From Skermanella aerolata KACC 11604 (GTDB taxonomy: Bacteria; Pseudomonadota; Alphaproteobacteria; Azospirillales; Azospirillaceae), in the NCBI RefSeq assembly GCF_000936425.1, contig NZ_AVFK01000014.1:109468-173467 (forward strand): 64,000 nt of DNA. Reading direction: 5' to 3'. Below, in pieces: positions 7,869 through 17,061 of this stretch. A program made the translations under genes and the position numbers. Position 1 is the stretch's first letter. Every line of letters begins with the position of its first letter. The notes below the pieces were generated by a model. It did not search any database, was not told where the DNA came from, and was given only the letters and a program-made list of their open reading frames with translations.

Positions 7869-10007
7869 ATGACGCTGTTCTCCAATATTAGCCCGAAGCG
7901 GGTTATCTGGGTTTCCAATTCAGGCAATAACGGCAACAGCGGGTCGGAAAACTCACCGTTGAAATCCATTCAAAGCGCCCTGGACAAGGCTGCCCCCGGC
8001 ACCGCGATCATGGTGAAGGCCGGAACCTATGTCGAGAACGTCGTCTTCAAGGACAGCGGTACGGCATCGGCTCCCATTCAGCTTATTTCAGCCGACGGCA
8101 CGGGTGCTGCCAAGATCAAGCCGGCAAAGGCCGGCACCGCCACGGTCTACGGCTTCGGCGAAGAGAACATCGTCGTCAAGGGCTTCGACATCACCGCCCA
8201 GTCCAAGACCAACGGCATCCAGTTCGGCATGGCTGGGAGCGACTTCAAGGACATGACGAAGAACATCCTGATCCAGAACAACATAATCCGTGGTGCCGGC
8301 CAGGATGGCATCAAGATCTCCCAGGGCGACAACATCCAAGTGCTGGGCAACAAGATCATCGGCGCCGGCGACCAGGGGATCGACTTCGTCGCCGTCAACG
8401 GCTCCCTGATATCCCGCAACGAGATCTCGAAGGTGACCGGCGTCGCGGCCCTGTTCGCCAAGGGCGGATCGACCAACGTGCGGATCGAGTACAACAAGAT
8501 CCACGACGTCAAGGTCGACGGCATCACGATCGGCGGCTGGACGACGGCCATGTGGATGCGTCCGGGCATGCGCGATTACGAAGCGAAGAACGTCGTCGCG
8601 ATCGGCAACGAAGTCTACGACGTGGGCAAGCGCCCCCTGAGTTTCCTGGGCGCCCGCGACAGCTCGGCTACCGGCAACCTGCTGGAAGGCAATCCCGACT
8701 ACTACACGGTCGTCAACGTCTCCGCCGGCAACACGAGCGGCAAGGCCACGGCATCGTCCGGCATCACCATCAGCAACAACACGATCAACCGTTCCAAGGG
8801 CTGGCTGACGGTCGAGAACGGCCAGAACAAGGGTCTGGTCGTCACCGGCAACCGATTCGACGGCGTCTGGACCGGCAAGGCGGGCGCGGTCGGCGGCTCC
8901 TCGGATAGCGCCGACCAGCCGGAGACCGTTACGGTGACCGCCGCTTCCTACGTGATGTCGTCGTCGGCCGACAATGCCAACGTCACGGCGTCGGGCGGCG
9001 CCAAGGTCACGGGCAACGCCAAGGCCAATATCATCAAGGGCGGCACCGGCAACGACGTGATCGACGGGGCCGGCGGCAACGACACCCTGACGGGCGGTGG
9101 CGGCAAGGATGTCTTCGTGATCGCCAAGGGCCGGGGAAACGACACCATTACCGACTTCGACGGCACCGATACCGTGCGGCTGGACGGGTTCGGTTTCAGC
9201 AGCTTCGGCGCCATCAAGGCGGCGATGAAGCAGACCGGCAGCGATGTCGTGCTAGATCTCGGTGGCGGCCAGACGCTGAAGTTCATCGGCGAGAAGATCT
9301 CCGCCTTCGCCGCCGACGACTTCAAGTTCGGCAGCTCTTCGCTGGTCCCCACTCCCGTCGCTCCCGCCTGGAAGGAAAGCGGAGCAACCCAGAACTCCAT
9401 CAGGGGCGGGTCGAAGGCCGACAACTTGAAGGGAACCGACAGGAACGACCTGATCGACGGCGGTTCCGGTCATGACACGATGACCGGCGGCAAGGGCGAC
9501 GACACTTACATAGCCGGCAGCCCCTACGACAAGGTGGTCGAAAAAGCCGGCCAGGGCACCGACTCCGTCAGGGCCTGGGCCGACAGCTATGCCCTTTCCG
9601 ACAACGTCGAGAACCTCTACGGCATGAAGTCCAGCGGCATGTCGCTGACCGGCAACGGCCTGTCCAACATCGTCAAGGGCGGTGCGGGCAACGACACGAT
9701 CACCGGCGGCGGCGGGGCCGATCAGCTCTGGGGCGGCGGCGGACGCGATACCTTCGTGTTCAAGGCACTGTCCGACAAGGGCGATGTCGTGATGGACTTC
9801 AGGGTGTCGGAAGATTTCGTCAACCTACGGCCCCTGCTCTCCTCCGACGGCGACCTGGATATCGAAGTCGTCGCCAAGGGATCGAACGCCGTCGCGGTAT
9901 GGGCCTATCACGACGGCGCCGTCGACGAACTGGTCACGCTGATGGGCGTCAACTCGTCCGACATCGCAGCGATGCAGCCGGGCAAGGCTGCGTGGCTGCT
10001 GGTCTGA
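7869..10007 (+). CDS. Parallel beta-helix protein with C-terminal RTX repeats (AlgE-like layout)
   Basis: A 712-residue protein. Residues about 10-330 are a right-handed beta-helix paralogous to the divergent gene at 5995-7296. Three RTX blocks follow: around 380-415 (GGTGNDVIDGAGGNDTLTGG), around 505-530 (GGSGHDTMTGGKGDD) and around 600-635 (GGAGNDTITGGGGADQLWGG). The chain ends in the hydrophobic tail AAWLLV, with no N-terminal signal. The order of a beta-helix catalytic module followed by RTX modules is that of secreted mannuronan C5-epimerases, but I cannot find a clear epimerase active site, so the enzymatic call stays open. Calcium-dependent folding outside the cell after type I secretion is the family expectation. 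Confidence 0.82.
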   Translation: MTLFSNISPKRVIWVSNSGNNGNSGSENSPLKSIQSALDKAAPGTAIMVKAGTYVENVVFKDSGTASAPIQLISADGTGAAKIKPAKAGTATVYGFGEENIVVKGFDITAQSKTNGIQFGMAGSDFKDMTKNILIQNNIIRGAGQDGIKISQGDNIQVLGNKIIGAGDQGIDFVAVNGSLISRNEISKVTGVAALFAKGGSTNVRIEYNKIHDVKVDGITIGGWTTAMWMRPGMRDYEAKNVVAIGNEVYDVGKRPLSFLGARDSSATGNLLEGNPDYYTVVNVSAGNTSGKATASSGITISNNTINRSKGWLTVENGQNKGLVVTGNRFDGVWTGKAGAVGGSSDSADQPETVTVTAASYVMSSSADNANVTASGGAKVTGNAKANIIKGGTGNDVIDGAGGNDTLTGGGGKDVFVIAKGRGNDTITDFDGTDTVRLDGFGFSSFGAIKAAMKQTGSDVVLDLGGGQTLKFIGEKISAFAADDFKFGSSSLVPTPVAPAWKESGATQNSIRGGSKADNLKGTDRNDLIDGGSGHDTMTGGKGDDTYIAGSPYDKVVEKAGQGTDSVRAWADSYALSDNVENLYGMKSSGMSLTGNGLSNIVKGGAGNDTITGGGGADQLWGGGGRDTFVFKALSDKGDVVMDFRVSEDFVNLRPLLSSDGDLDIEVVAKGSNAVAVWAYHDGAVDELVTLMGVNSSDIAAMQPGKAAWLLV

Positions 10008-10037
10008 AAACAAAAACGCCGCCCCGGAGGACGGCGT
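10008..10037 (-). terminator. Intrinsic terminator of the desaturase gene
   Basis: On the minus strand ACGCCG...CGGCGT closes a GC-rich hairpin (10016-10037) followed directly by TTTTTGTTTT. It lies 35 bases past the desaturase stop codon and also faces the convergent RTX gene. Confidence 0.8.
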
Positions 10038-10072
10038 CGCAGGAGCGGCGTTGCGTGACGAACGGCCTTCGC

Positions 10073-11143
10073 TCAGGCCATCCGGGTCCGCAACTCGCAG
10101 AACCGGATCATTCGCCGGCTTTCCTCATCCCATAAGGCAAGGCTCACCGTCTTCAGGCTCTCCCACAGACCGAGAGACCGGACCCGCTGAAGGTCGGGGA
10201 TCGACATGTGGCAGTCACGCAGACGGTAGTTCGGGATCTTGGACGACAGGTGATGCACATGGTGGTAACCGATATAGCCGGTCAGCCAGTGCAGCCAGCG
10301 CGGCAGATCGTAGAAGGAACAGCCATCCAGGGCGGAACAGTGGAAGTCCCATTCCTGCTCATGGTGCCACTGAACGCCGTCGAACTGGTGCTGGACATAG
10401 AACATCCAGATACCGATCGTGGCGGCCAGAAGGACCACGGGTCCCCAGACCATCAGGACGTTGGTGAAGCCGAAGACCAGGGACGCGGCGGTCAGACCCG
10501 TCAGGATCGCCGCATTGGTGCCCAGGACGCTGAACCAGGCGGCCCGATCGTTCGTTCCTTCACCGATCGCGATGCGGTGGCGGACCAGGAACATGAAGGC
10601 CGGGCCGATGCCGAACAGCACGATGGGATGACGGTACATGCGGTAGCGCAGGCGGCCCCAGCGCGACAGCGCCAGGTATTCGCGCACGGTCAGCGTCGTT
10701 ATGTCGCCGACGCCGCGCTTTTCCAGGTTGCCGGAGGTGGCGTGGTGGATCGCGTGCTCGCGCTTCCAGTAGCCGTAGGGGGTCATGGTCAGCACGGCAA
10801 GGACACGGCCAAGCCAGTCGTTGGCACGGCTGGACCGGAACAGGCTGCCATGTCCGCAGTCATGCTGGAGGATGAAAGTCCGTACCAGGAAGAAAGCGGC
10901 GGGAACCGCCAGCAGCAAGGTCAGCCAATACCCCACCTGGAGGCTGAAACCCATCAGAACGACGATCGCGGCGAGCGGTCCGAGAGTCGTCCCGATCTGC
11001 CCGACGCTCCGGTGCAGGATCGGTTGCTTATAAGCCGCTAGGAGTTGCGCCCAGCGGCGAGCCGTCTGCTTCTTGTCGTGCAGGTCCGGCGGGGTACTCG
11101 TCGGCGCGCTTGCATAGAGCGCCCCGTCATTTTCGGGCAGCAT
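10073..11143 (-). CDS. Membrane fatty acid desaturase
   Basis: A 356-residue membrane protein with the three histidine clusters of acyl-lipid/acyl-CoA desaturases: HDCGHGS, HAIHHATSGNL and YHHVHHLSS. These ligate the di-iron centre. Hydrophobic segments flank them, as expected for a four-helix desaturase. The start at ATG 11143 (MLPENDGALY) is chosen because AGGA lies 7 bases upstream; a TTG 17 codons further up lacks a ribosome site. The enzyme introduces a double bond in membrane acyl chains; the position (possibly delta-12) is not readable. The gene is monocistronic and ends at a strong terminator. Confidence 0.9.
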   Translation of the reverse strand: MLPENDGALYASAPTSTPPDLHDKKQTARRWAQLLAAYKQPILHRSVGQIGTTLGPLAAIVVLMGFSLQVGYWLTLLLAVPAAFFLVRTFILQHDCGHGSLFRSSRANDWLGRVLAVLTMTPYGYWKREHAIHHATSGNLEKRGVGDITTLTVREYLALSRWGRLRYRMYRHPIVLFGIGPAFMFLVRHRIAIGEGTNDRAAWFSVLGTNAAILTGLTAASLVFGFTNVLMVWGPVVLLAATIGIWMFYVQHQFDGVQWHHEQEWDFHCSALDGCSFYDLPRWLHWLTGYIGYHHVHHLSSKIPNYRLRDCHMSIPDLQRVRSLGLWESLKTVSLALWDEESRRMIRFCELRTRMA

Positions 11144-11357
11144 GCAGTTTTCCTGGTGAGGGGAGCGGGTGATCCCGGCCAAGGGAGTGTTCAAAGATCT
11201 TCACACCGCGGTCATGGATGACGAATATGGAGCTAAATTGCCCATACTCGTACGACCATACCCTTTTTGAGCCAAATACGCACCAGGAGATATAGAGCGG
11301 AAACGGCTTCCGACTACAATAAAGTGAGCATGATCGCCGCACGCTATTGACCCGTCT

Positions 11358-12278
11358 TTATGCCTTCCGGACGGCGCCTTTGTCGCGCCGTTCCTCCGCC
11401 AGCAGGTAGAGCCCGGACCCTATGATGATCGACGCCCCGGCGAAGGTCCACGGCGACGGCACGTGGCCGAACACCAGGTAGCCCAGCGCCACCATCCCGA
11501 TGATCTGCGTATAGCCGAACGGGGCCAGGACGGACGCGGGGACGTGCCGATGGGCAAGGATCAGCAGGAAATGGCCAAGGCCACCGAAGATGCCGGTCCC
11601 CGCCAGCGTCAGCCATGTGAAGAGATCCGGCGGCGTCACCCACACGGCGTAGAGCCAGGGCAGCAGCAGCACGGTCGGGAACGCCGCTATGACGAGCAGC
11701 ATGCTGCCCGGCGATTCGGTGATCGCCAGCGAGCGGGTCATGATGAAGTATCCGGCGCTGCTGACGACGGAGGCCAGCGACAGCAGGACGGCCCAGTGGA
11801 CTTCGGCGATGCCGGGGCGCGTCACCACGAGGATGCCGACGAACCCCACGGCGATGGCCGCCCAGCGCCGTACGCCCACCGTCTCCTTCAGGAAGACGAC
11901 CGACAGCAGGGCGATGCACAGCGGCGCCAGGAACTGGATCGTGACGGTTTCCACCAGCTGCAGATAGCGCAGGGCCAGGAAATTCAGCCCCGTACACAGC
12001 GTCAGCAGCCCCGCCCGAATCAGCTGGGCCACCGGCCGCGACGTCCGCCACGCCGAGCGCGACCGCCACGGGTTGAGGAACAGCATGGCGAGAGCGAAGT
12101 GGATCGCGTACCGGAACCAGACGACCTCGACCGTCGGGACGTGCTGGCTGCTCAGCTTCGCCAGCGTGTCCAGGAAGCAGAACAGGGTGACCGCGGCGAT
12201 GATCAGGCCGATCCCCTGAAGATGCTGGCTGCGGACAAGGGCGGCTTTATCGATCGCCTGGGTTTCCGTCACGCGCAT
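11358..12278 (-). CDS. EamA-family (DMT) transporter
   Basis: A 306-residue integral membrane protein with about ten hydrophobic segments arranged as two EamA repeats (residues about 25-150 and 165-295). Family landmarks include VVWFRYAIHFALAMLF, a conserved VGFVGILVVTRPG motif at the end of the first repeat, and PFGYTQIIGMVALGYLVFG in the second. Members export or import small metabolites such as amino acids or their derivatives; the substrate cannot be told from sequence. It stands alone between a desaturase and an envelope hypothetical, with no obvious operon partner. Confidence 0.85.
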   Translation of the reverse strand: MRVTETQAIDKAALVRSQHLQGIGLIIAAVTLFCFLDTLAKLSSQHVPTVEVVWFRYAIHFALAMLFLNPWRSRSAWRTSRPVAQLIRAGLLTLCTGLNFLALRYLQLVETVTIQFLAPLCIALLSVVFLKETVGVRRWAAIAVGFVGILVVTRPGIAEVHWAVLLSLASVVSSAGYFIMTRSLAITESPGSMLLVIAAFPTVLLLPWLYAVWVTPPDLFTWLTLAGTGIFGGLGHFLLILAHRHVPASVLAPFGYTQIIGMVALGYLVFGHVPSPWTFAGASIIIGSGLYLLAEERRDKGAVRKA

Positions 12279-12438
12279 TTTCCATCGGGTCTCGGGTCAT
12301 CGGATCTCAGAGTGACGCCGATAGGCCCGGCGGCAACTGACGGTTACGATGTTACGGCTGTCAACCGACTCCCGCAACCGGGAGGAACGGCGCGCTGCCA
12401 TGCCTCCGGCGCGGGGACGGGGCCGTGACCGGTTCTCG

Positions 12439-13152
12439 TCAGCGCAACGACCAGACCGTGTTGGGAGAGCCCGGCGCTTCCGTGCAGAGCGGCCGGGGCT
12501 GGCCTTCCCGGTAGACGCGATAGCATTTGCCGGGATCGCCCGGCAGGAAACGGGTGAGCGGGTCGAGGTCAGCCGGCATGCCGTCGGTCATCAGCCAGCG
12601 GCTGTCGGTCTGGGCACAGATCGAAGCCGGCTTCGTGTCGCAGTTCCCGCTTCCCGGCGCGCAGGCCTCGTAGGTCAGGGCGTAGCACGGGCTCCCGGCG
12701 GGCCGGCTAGCGCCCGCTCCGGCCGCGGGTTCGGCAGGCCCCGTCGTGCCGCTTCGCGGTGCCGGTGCCGGAGCGGGTTCCGGCGCTGGATCGGGTTCCG
12801 GCGCCGGCATGGCTGCCGCCTCCGTTCCCGCCCCCGTGCAGGTGTACCCCGCCGCCCTGAAGTCCTGCATCAGCTTGCGTGCGCCATCGACGCAGACCGC
12901 GCCAGACTCCCGTGCCCGCCAGAGGGTCTGCACGGGCTGGTCGTTCCGGAAATAGCGCACCATGCAGGGAGCGCCGCCCGGCTCGTAGATGCGCTCGACC
13001 TTGCGGACCTGATCGGTCAGCGTGCAGGTGAAACTTTCGCTCTGCTGCGCCATGGCCGCCATCGGCAGCATCGTTGAGCAGAGCAGGCCGGCCCCGGCCG
13101 CCATGCGCCGGAGATACCGTGTATCGGCTTGGTTCCAGCGGTGCCAGATCAA
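12439..13152 (-). CDS. Exported Pro/Ala-rich protein of unknown function
   Basis: A protein of about 237 residues. A TTG start at 13152 is preferred because GGAGGGAGA lies just upstream; the resulting N-terminus has basic residues (RYLRR) followed by a hydrophobic core and an AMAQQ cleavage site. The mature part has two cysteine-containing segments (SFTCTLTDQVRKVERIYEPG near the start, CYALTYEACAPGSGNCD near the end) joined by a long Pro/Glu/Ala linker of PEPDPAPEPAP type. Six or more cysteines suggest disulfides in the periplasm. I do not recognise the family. Confidence 0.6.
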   Translation of the reverse strand: MIWHRWNQADTRYLRRMAAGAGLLCSTMLPMAAMAQQSESFTCTLTDQVRKVERIYEPGGAPCMVRYFRNDQPVQTLWRARESGAVCVDGARKLMQDFRAAGYTCTGAGTEAAAMPAPEPDPAPEPAPAPAPRSGTTGPAEPAAGAGASRPAGSPCYALTYEACAPGSGNCDTKPASICAQTDSRWLMTDGMPADLDPLTRFLPGDPGKCYRVYREGQPRPLCTEAPGSPNTVWSLR

Positions 13153-13289
13153 TGGACTCTCCCTCCTGCCCGCTCCGAAGGTTCGCTTTCCCAAGCAAGA
13201 CCTTGGTTAACGCCCAACCCGTGTTATGGCGAAGGAGGAGCCGATCTGTCACGATTCCTGTACCGATCTTTCGGTGTAACGCGGATACG

Positions 13290-13326
13290 CGAACGCTCCG
13301 GTGACGGATCGTCACCGGAGCGTTCG
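13290..13326 (-). terminator. Perfect 16-bp hairpin after the coiled-coil gene
   Basis: CGAACGCTCCGGTGAC pairs perfectly with GTCACCGGAGCGTTCG around a 5-base loop, 26 bases past the stop of the coiled-coil gene. It lacks a T-tract, so it may act as an attenuating or RNA-stabilising structure as well as a terminator. Confidence 0.6.
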
Positions 13327-13352
13327 CCTCGTCTTGCTTCGCCGCCGCTTTC

Positions 13353-14495
13353 CTACTTGACCGCTTCGGCGGGCGTCCCGCTGTCGGCGTTGCCGTTCGC
13401 CGGCATTGCCGGAGCGGCCTTCTCGGTGGTTTCCGGCATGGCCGCCGCGCGTAGCACCTCGGCCTGATTGACCATCTGGTCGCGCAGCATGGTCAACTGC
13501 TTCTCCGCATCCAGGAAGACCGCCTTGGCCGCCTCCGCCTGCCGGGTCGCTTCCTGCTGCTGCTGCCGCAGCACGTTGAGCGCCTGGGTGCGCTGGGCCA
13601 CCTCGTTGCCGATGGCGGCAAGGTTCTGCCCGGCAAGGTCGGCGGCCTTTTGAAGCTCAGCCACCCGGTTCTCGCTCTGGGCGATCTCGGCGGTGACCGC
13701 ATCGCGTTGGGCGTTCAGGTTGGCAAGCTGCCCCTCGATCTCCTTGGCTTGCGCCTGAAGGCGCGTGACCTGCCCCGTCAGTTCCTCCTTCGAACCGACC
13801 GACTGCTCGATCGTCTCGATATCGGCGGCGATCCGGTCCCGCTCGGCGGCCATCGCGTCGCGTTCCCTGTTCAGGTCCTCCAGCTTGGCGGCGGCGATGT
13901 CGCGCGCCCAGGCGACGCCACCGACCTGCTGCACCAGGGCGTTCCGCTCGTTCAGCAGTTCAGCGCGCATATCCTCGAGCTGGGCCACTTCGTCCACCAG
14001 GGGCATCAGCGCGTCACGCTCGGCCGTCAGCCGAGCCAAGTCCTTTTCCAGCATGACGATCTTGCCGTCGGACACGTCGCGCGCCGAGGCGGCGACGCCA
14101 AGACGCTGGACGATGGAGTTCCGTTCGTTGAGCATCTCCGACCGCTCGATGCCGAAGCCGGCGATCTGCTGCTCCAGGCTCGCGAGCTGCGGCTTCAAGG
14201 CATCCCTCTCACCGTTGGCGGCGGCCACTTGCCCTTGCGCGTCCTTCACCTGTCCCTGCAAGCCGGTCACCTGGGTTTGCAGATCGGACGCCTGCCCCTT
14301 CAAGGTGCTGATCTCGGCGCGCAGGCCGTTGGCCTGCTCCTGGTAGGAATTGGCATTGCTCCAGCCCGTGACCGCGAGGATCAGGGCAATGGCCGTGGCG
14401 CCGCCCAGTGCATAGATCGTCCACTGATTGACCCAGCCCGGCTGATGGCTTGCGGCCGGTCCAGTGGTCTCGGCCTTCTCATCATTGTGAGCCAC
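13353..14495 (-). CDS. Single-pass membrane protein with long coiled coil
   Basis: A 380-residue protein. The GTG at 14495 has GGGAGG 6 bases upstream and is taken as the start. Residues about 28-46 (YALGGATAIALILAVTGW) form one transmembrane helix, leaving a short cytoplasmic N-terminus. Almost all of the rest is heptad-rich coiled coil (repeated LKGQ, LQTQVTGLQGQVKDAQGQ, LNERNALVQ, LTAERDAL). The C-terminal 40 residues are Pro/Ala-rich. The layout suggests a periplasmic rod, but orientation and partner are unknown. Internal near-repeats (LNERNxxVQxxGxAxxARD appears twice) show the rod grew by duplication. Confidence 0.65.
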   Translation of the reverse strand: MAHNDEKAETTGPAASHQPGWVNQWTIYALGGATAIALILAVTGWSNANSYQEQANGLRAEISTLKGQASDLQTQVTGLQGQVKDAQGQVAAANGERDALKPQLASLEQQIAGFGIERSEMLNERNSIVQRLGVAASARDVSDGKIVMLEKDLARLTAERDALMPLVDEVAQLEDMRAELLNERNALVQQVGGVAWARDIAAAKLEDLNRERDAMAAERDRIAADIETIEQSVGSKEELTGQVTRLQAQAKEIEGQLANLNAQRDAVTAEIAQSENRVAELQKAADLAGQNLAAIGNEVAQRTQALNVLRQQQQEATRQAEAAKAVFLDAEKQLTMLRDQMVNQAEVLRAAAMPETTEKAAPAMPANGNADSGTPAEAVK

Positions 14496-14801
14496 GCTCG
14501 CCTCCCTGTTGCTTGATGTTTTGGCTAGGGGGCCATAGGTGCCAGACCAAGTCAATGATCGGGTGAGTTCTATCTGAGTTCTCCAGGGGCTACAACTTTT
14601 GCTCTCGCCATCGGGTCAACGGCCGTATTGATTGTAGTGCGCCCGATTTTTAGTCTTTCGCGGATGTATTTCACGCCATACAGATATCCCTTTGTGCCAT
14701 TCACACTCGGTATCTCCGATAAATTTCCATCAACAACCTTTTTCGCCGCCGCGTGTTTATTCCGTGCGAACACCAATGCAGATCAGCGGAGGGAGGAAGT
14801 T
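14496..14801. other. Divergent intergenic region, 306 bases
   Basis: Lies between the coiled-coil gene and the phasin gene, AT-richer than both. It contains a 68-codon minus-strand reading frame that I do not accept as a gene. The phasin ribosome site GGAGGGAGGAAG is at its right end. Confidence 0.45.
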
Positions 14802-15254
14802 ATGGCTGAAGAGAAACCCAAGGGTAGTGCCAGGGCAGCACAGGACACCGGCACCAAGCAGGCCGAGGATGCCCTGCGCCAAGGCGCCGACCAGCTTCGT
14901 AACCAGATGGGCAACATGGCCGATATGGCGGGGATGTCGGCCAAGGTCTCCCAGGAGATGATCCAGCGCTCCGGCCAGAACTTCGAGATGATGAAGCGCA
15001 TCGCCGAAGCGATGGCCTCCGGCGCCCGCAGCGCCGCGTCGGAATGCGCGGAATACGCCAAGCATTCGGCCAAGCGTCAGACGGAGATGATGCAGCAGCT
15101 CGCCTCCGCCCGAAGCCCCAACGACCTGCTCGACATCCAGAATCGCTACCTTCAGGACAACTTGAAGGAACTGCTCAGCTTCAGCGAACGCCTGTCGCGC
15201 CTGTCGGCCGACAAGGCCCGTGAAGCCAGCGACAGGCTCGACCAGAAGCGCTGA
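14802..15254 (+). CDS. Phasin family protein
   Basis: A 150-residue, all-helical, Ala/Met/Gln-rich protein without signal peptide. The core (QEMIQRSGQNFEMMKRIAEA through SARSPNDLLDIQNRYLQDNL) has the phasin_2 pattern, with the usual turn 'ARSPNDLL'. Phasins coat polyhydroxyalkanoate granules and control their size. The start ATG 14802 follows a very strong GGAGGGAGGAAG site, pointing to high expression. It is monocistronic and convergent with the cyclase gene. No pha biosynthesis genes are in the window. Some phasin-like proteins in this group have other roles, so granule binding is inferred. Confidence 0.85.
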   Translation: MAEEKPKGSARAAQDTGTKQAEDALRQGADQLRNQMGNMADMAGMSAKVSQEMIQRSGQNFEMMKRIAEAMASGARSAASECAEYAKHSAKRQTEMMQQLASARSPNDLLDIQNRYLQDNLKELLSFSERLSRLSADKAREASDRLDQKR

Positions 15255-15304
15255 CCCCGGCGGGACGCCCGTCCCGGTCTTCACCGCGGCATCAGGTCGG
15301 CGGC

Positions 15305-17041
15305 TTACGATGGCAGATCCATCGTCTCCCGCCGCCACGCCTCGAAGACCGGGACGGGCGCCCGCTTCCCCTTGACGGCCAGCGGCGGCAGCGCCGAGAT
15401 CGTGAACTCCGGACAGGTCTCCACCGCCTCGCGGACGCTCTCGCTCAGAAGGATGCGCCCCGGTCCGGCGTGGGAACACAGTCGGGCCGCGAGGTTCACG
15501 TTGTCGCCCAGAACCGTGTAGTCCATCCGGTCTGTGCTCCCCATCGCCCCCATCACGACATCCCCGGCATTGATGCCGATGCCGAGCGCCAAGCCCCATT
15601 CCGGATGCTGGCGGCCAAGTTCGGCCGTGTGCTCCTGGATGCGGATCGCGGCGCGCAGGGCGTTGCCGACCATGTCCTCCCCCTGGAAGACGGCCAGGAG
15701 CTGATCGCCGACATATTTGTCCACATCGCCGCCGTGCTGCTGGATGATCTCGGCCTGATGCTGGAAGTAGAGGTTCAGCATCTCGACCACGACTTCCGGA
15801 TCGACCCGCTCCGAGAAGGCGGTGTAGCCTCGGATGTCGGAGAACAGCATCGTGGCCCGCCGGCGCTGTCCGCCCAGCCTGATCCCGCCTCCGGAATCGC
15901 GGATCGCCAGCATGGTCCCGCCGGAAACGAACTTCTGAAGGTGGAAGCGCTCGTTCAAGCCTACCACCATGTCATCCATCCGCCGGGCCAGCTCGCCGAT
16001 CTCGTCATGGGAGCGGACACCCTGGACGCGCGCCTGGAAGTTCCCCTTGGCGACCTCCCCGGCGACGCGGTCGATCTCGACGATCGGGCGGCTGATCCGG
16101 AACGCCAGCAGCAGCGCCCCCAATCCGGCGACCGCCAGTCCCGCCACGGTCCAGCGCAGCAGGCTGTCGATCATGCGATCGATGGCGATATAGGCGTCGC
16201 GTTGCCGCTTTTCCACCAGGATCGCCCAGTCGAAGGCGCGCGGGAAAGCGTAGGCTCCCAGCATCGGCTCGCCGTCCGGACGGACATAGGGGCCGGCGGC
16301 GATCGTCCGGGTCCCGCCGTTCAGCAGGCCGACCGCCTCTCTCACGAAGGAGACCTCACCCAGATCGGTCCGTCCAGGATCGAAGACCCGGCGCGCCTGG
16401 GCATCGACGATCGTGACGAACCCGGTCTTCGCGAAGGGATGGGCCTCCAGGAAGTGCCGGGTGCGATCCAGGTCGACCCGCACCGACAGCACCGAGGAAG
16501 CACCGGCGAAGCGGGTCCGGAGCGGCAGGACGATGGTTGCGAGCCAGTCGTCCGTCTCAGGGATGTGGGTAGCCTGCCCGACATGGAATTCGCCGGAACT
16601 CGAGGCGGCCTCGACCGCTTCGGCCGGCAGGCGGAGCACGCCCAACGGATCGAGCCCCGCCGTCGCCAGCCGCTTCGAAAAAAGGCTGTTGGTCACGACA
16701 ACCGGAACCGGCGCCCCCTCGACCGTGATCTGCAAGGCCGCGAACTCCGGGATGTCCTTGATGCCCAGCGTCAGCAGCGCGATCTTCTCCGGCACGCCCA
16801 GGCGTTCGTCGTCCAGAGCGTTGCGGATCAGCAGCAGCGGCGCCAGCCACGTCCGTTCCGACCGGTCGTTGATCTCCGACACCAGCTGCTCGGCCACCGC
16901 CACCAACTCGCCGTTGGCCGAGCTTTTCAGCTCGTCCTGGGCGATCCGGATCATGCTCCGTCCTGCTACGACCAGCGGTACGACCGCGATCAGGATCGCG
17001 AAGATCAGAAGCTTGTTGCGCAGGCTGATCCTGGTCCGCAC
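15305..17041 (-). CDS. Class III adenylate/guanylate cyclase with periplasmic sensor and HAMP
   Basis: A 578-residue membrane protein (GTG start after GGAGAAGACAG). A first TM helix covers about 9-27, a periplasmic Cache-like sensor about 30-285, a second TM about 292-312, HAMP about 312-365 and the cyclase domain about 388-555. Metal aspartates are in LFSDIRGYTAF and KYVGDQLLAVF, the base-selecting lysine is in VDKYVGD, and the transition-state Asn/Arg pair is in GDNVNLAARL, so the enzyme looks fully competent. It is the last gene of a leftward operon with the LysM-FecR and PKD proteins, 20 bases after the PKD gene. The likely role is conversion of an envelope signal into cAMP or cGMP. Confidence 0.88.
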   Translation of the reverse strand: MRTRISLRNKLLIFAILIAVVPLVVAGRSMIRIAQDELKSSANGELVAVAEQLVSEINDRSERTWLAPLLLIRNALDDERLGVPEKIALLTLGIKDIPEFAALQITVEGAPVPVVVTNSLFSKRLATAGLDPLGVLRLPAEAVEAASSSGEFHVGQATHIPETDDWLATIVLPLRTRFAGASSVLSVRVDLDRTRHFLEAHPFAKTGFVTIVDAQARRVFDPGRTDLGEVSFVREAVGLLNGGTRTIAAGPYVRPDGEPMLGAYAFPRAFDWAILVEKRQRDAYIAIDRMIDSLLRWTVAGLAVAGLGALLLAFRISRPIVEIDRVAGEVAKGNFQARVQGVRSHDEIGELARRMDDMVVGLNERFHLQKFVSGGTMLAIRDSGGGIRLGGQRRRATMLFSDIRGYTAFSERVDPEVVVEMLNLYFQHQAEIIQQHGGDVDKYVGDQLLAVFQGEDMVGNALRAAIRIQEHTAELGRQHPEWGLALGIGINAGDVVMGAMGSTDRMDYTVLGDNVNLAARLCSHAGPGRILLSESVREAVETCPEFTISALPPLAVKGKRAPVPVFEAWRRETMDLPS

Positions 17042-17061
17042 CTGTCTTCTCCCCGCCTCCC

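Noticed and set aside
7869..10007. Naming the beta-helix RTX protein a mannuronan C5-epimerase
   Set aside because: The domain order fits, but the epimerase catalytic signature could not be found, so a functional name would be over-reach.
14570..14776. 68-codon minus-strand frame in an AT-rich intergenic region
   Set aside because: No ribosome site, no family and no neighbour context. It could be a relic, but there is not enough to call it a gene.
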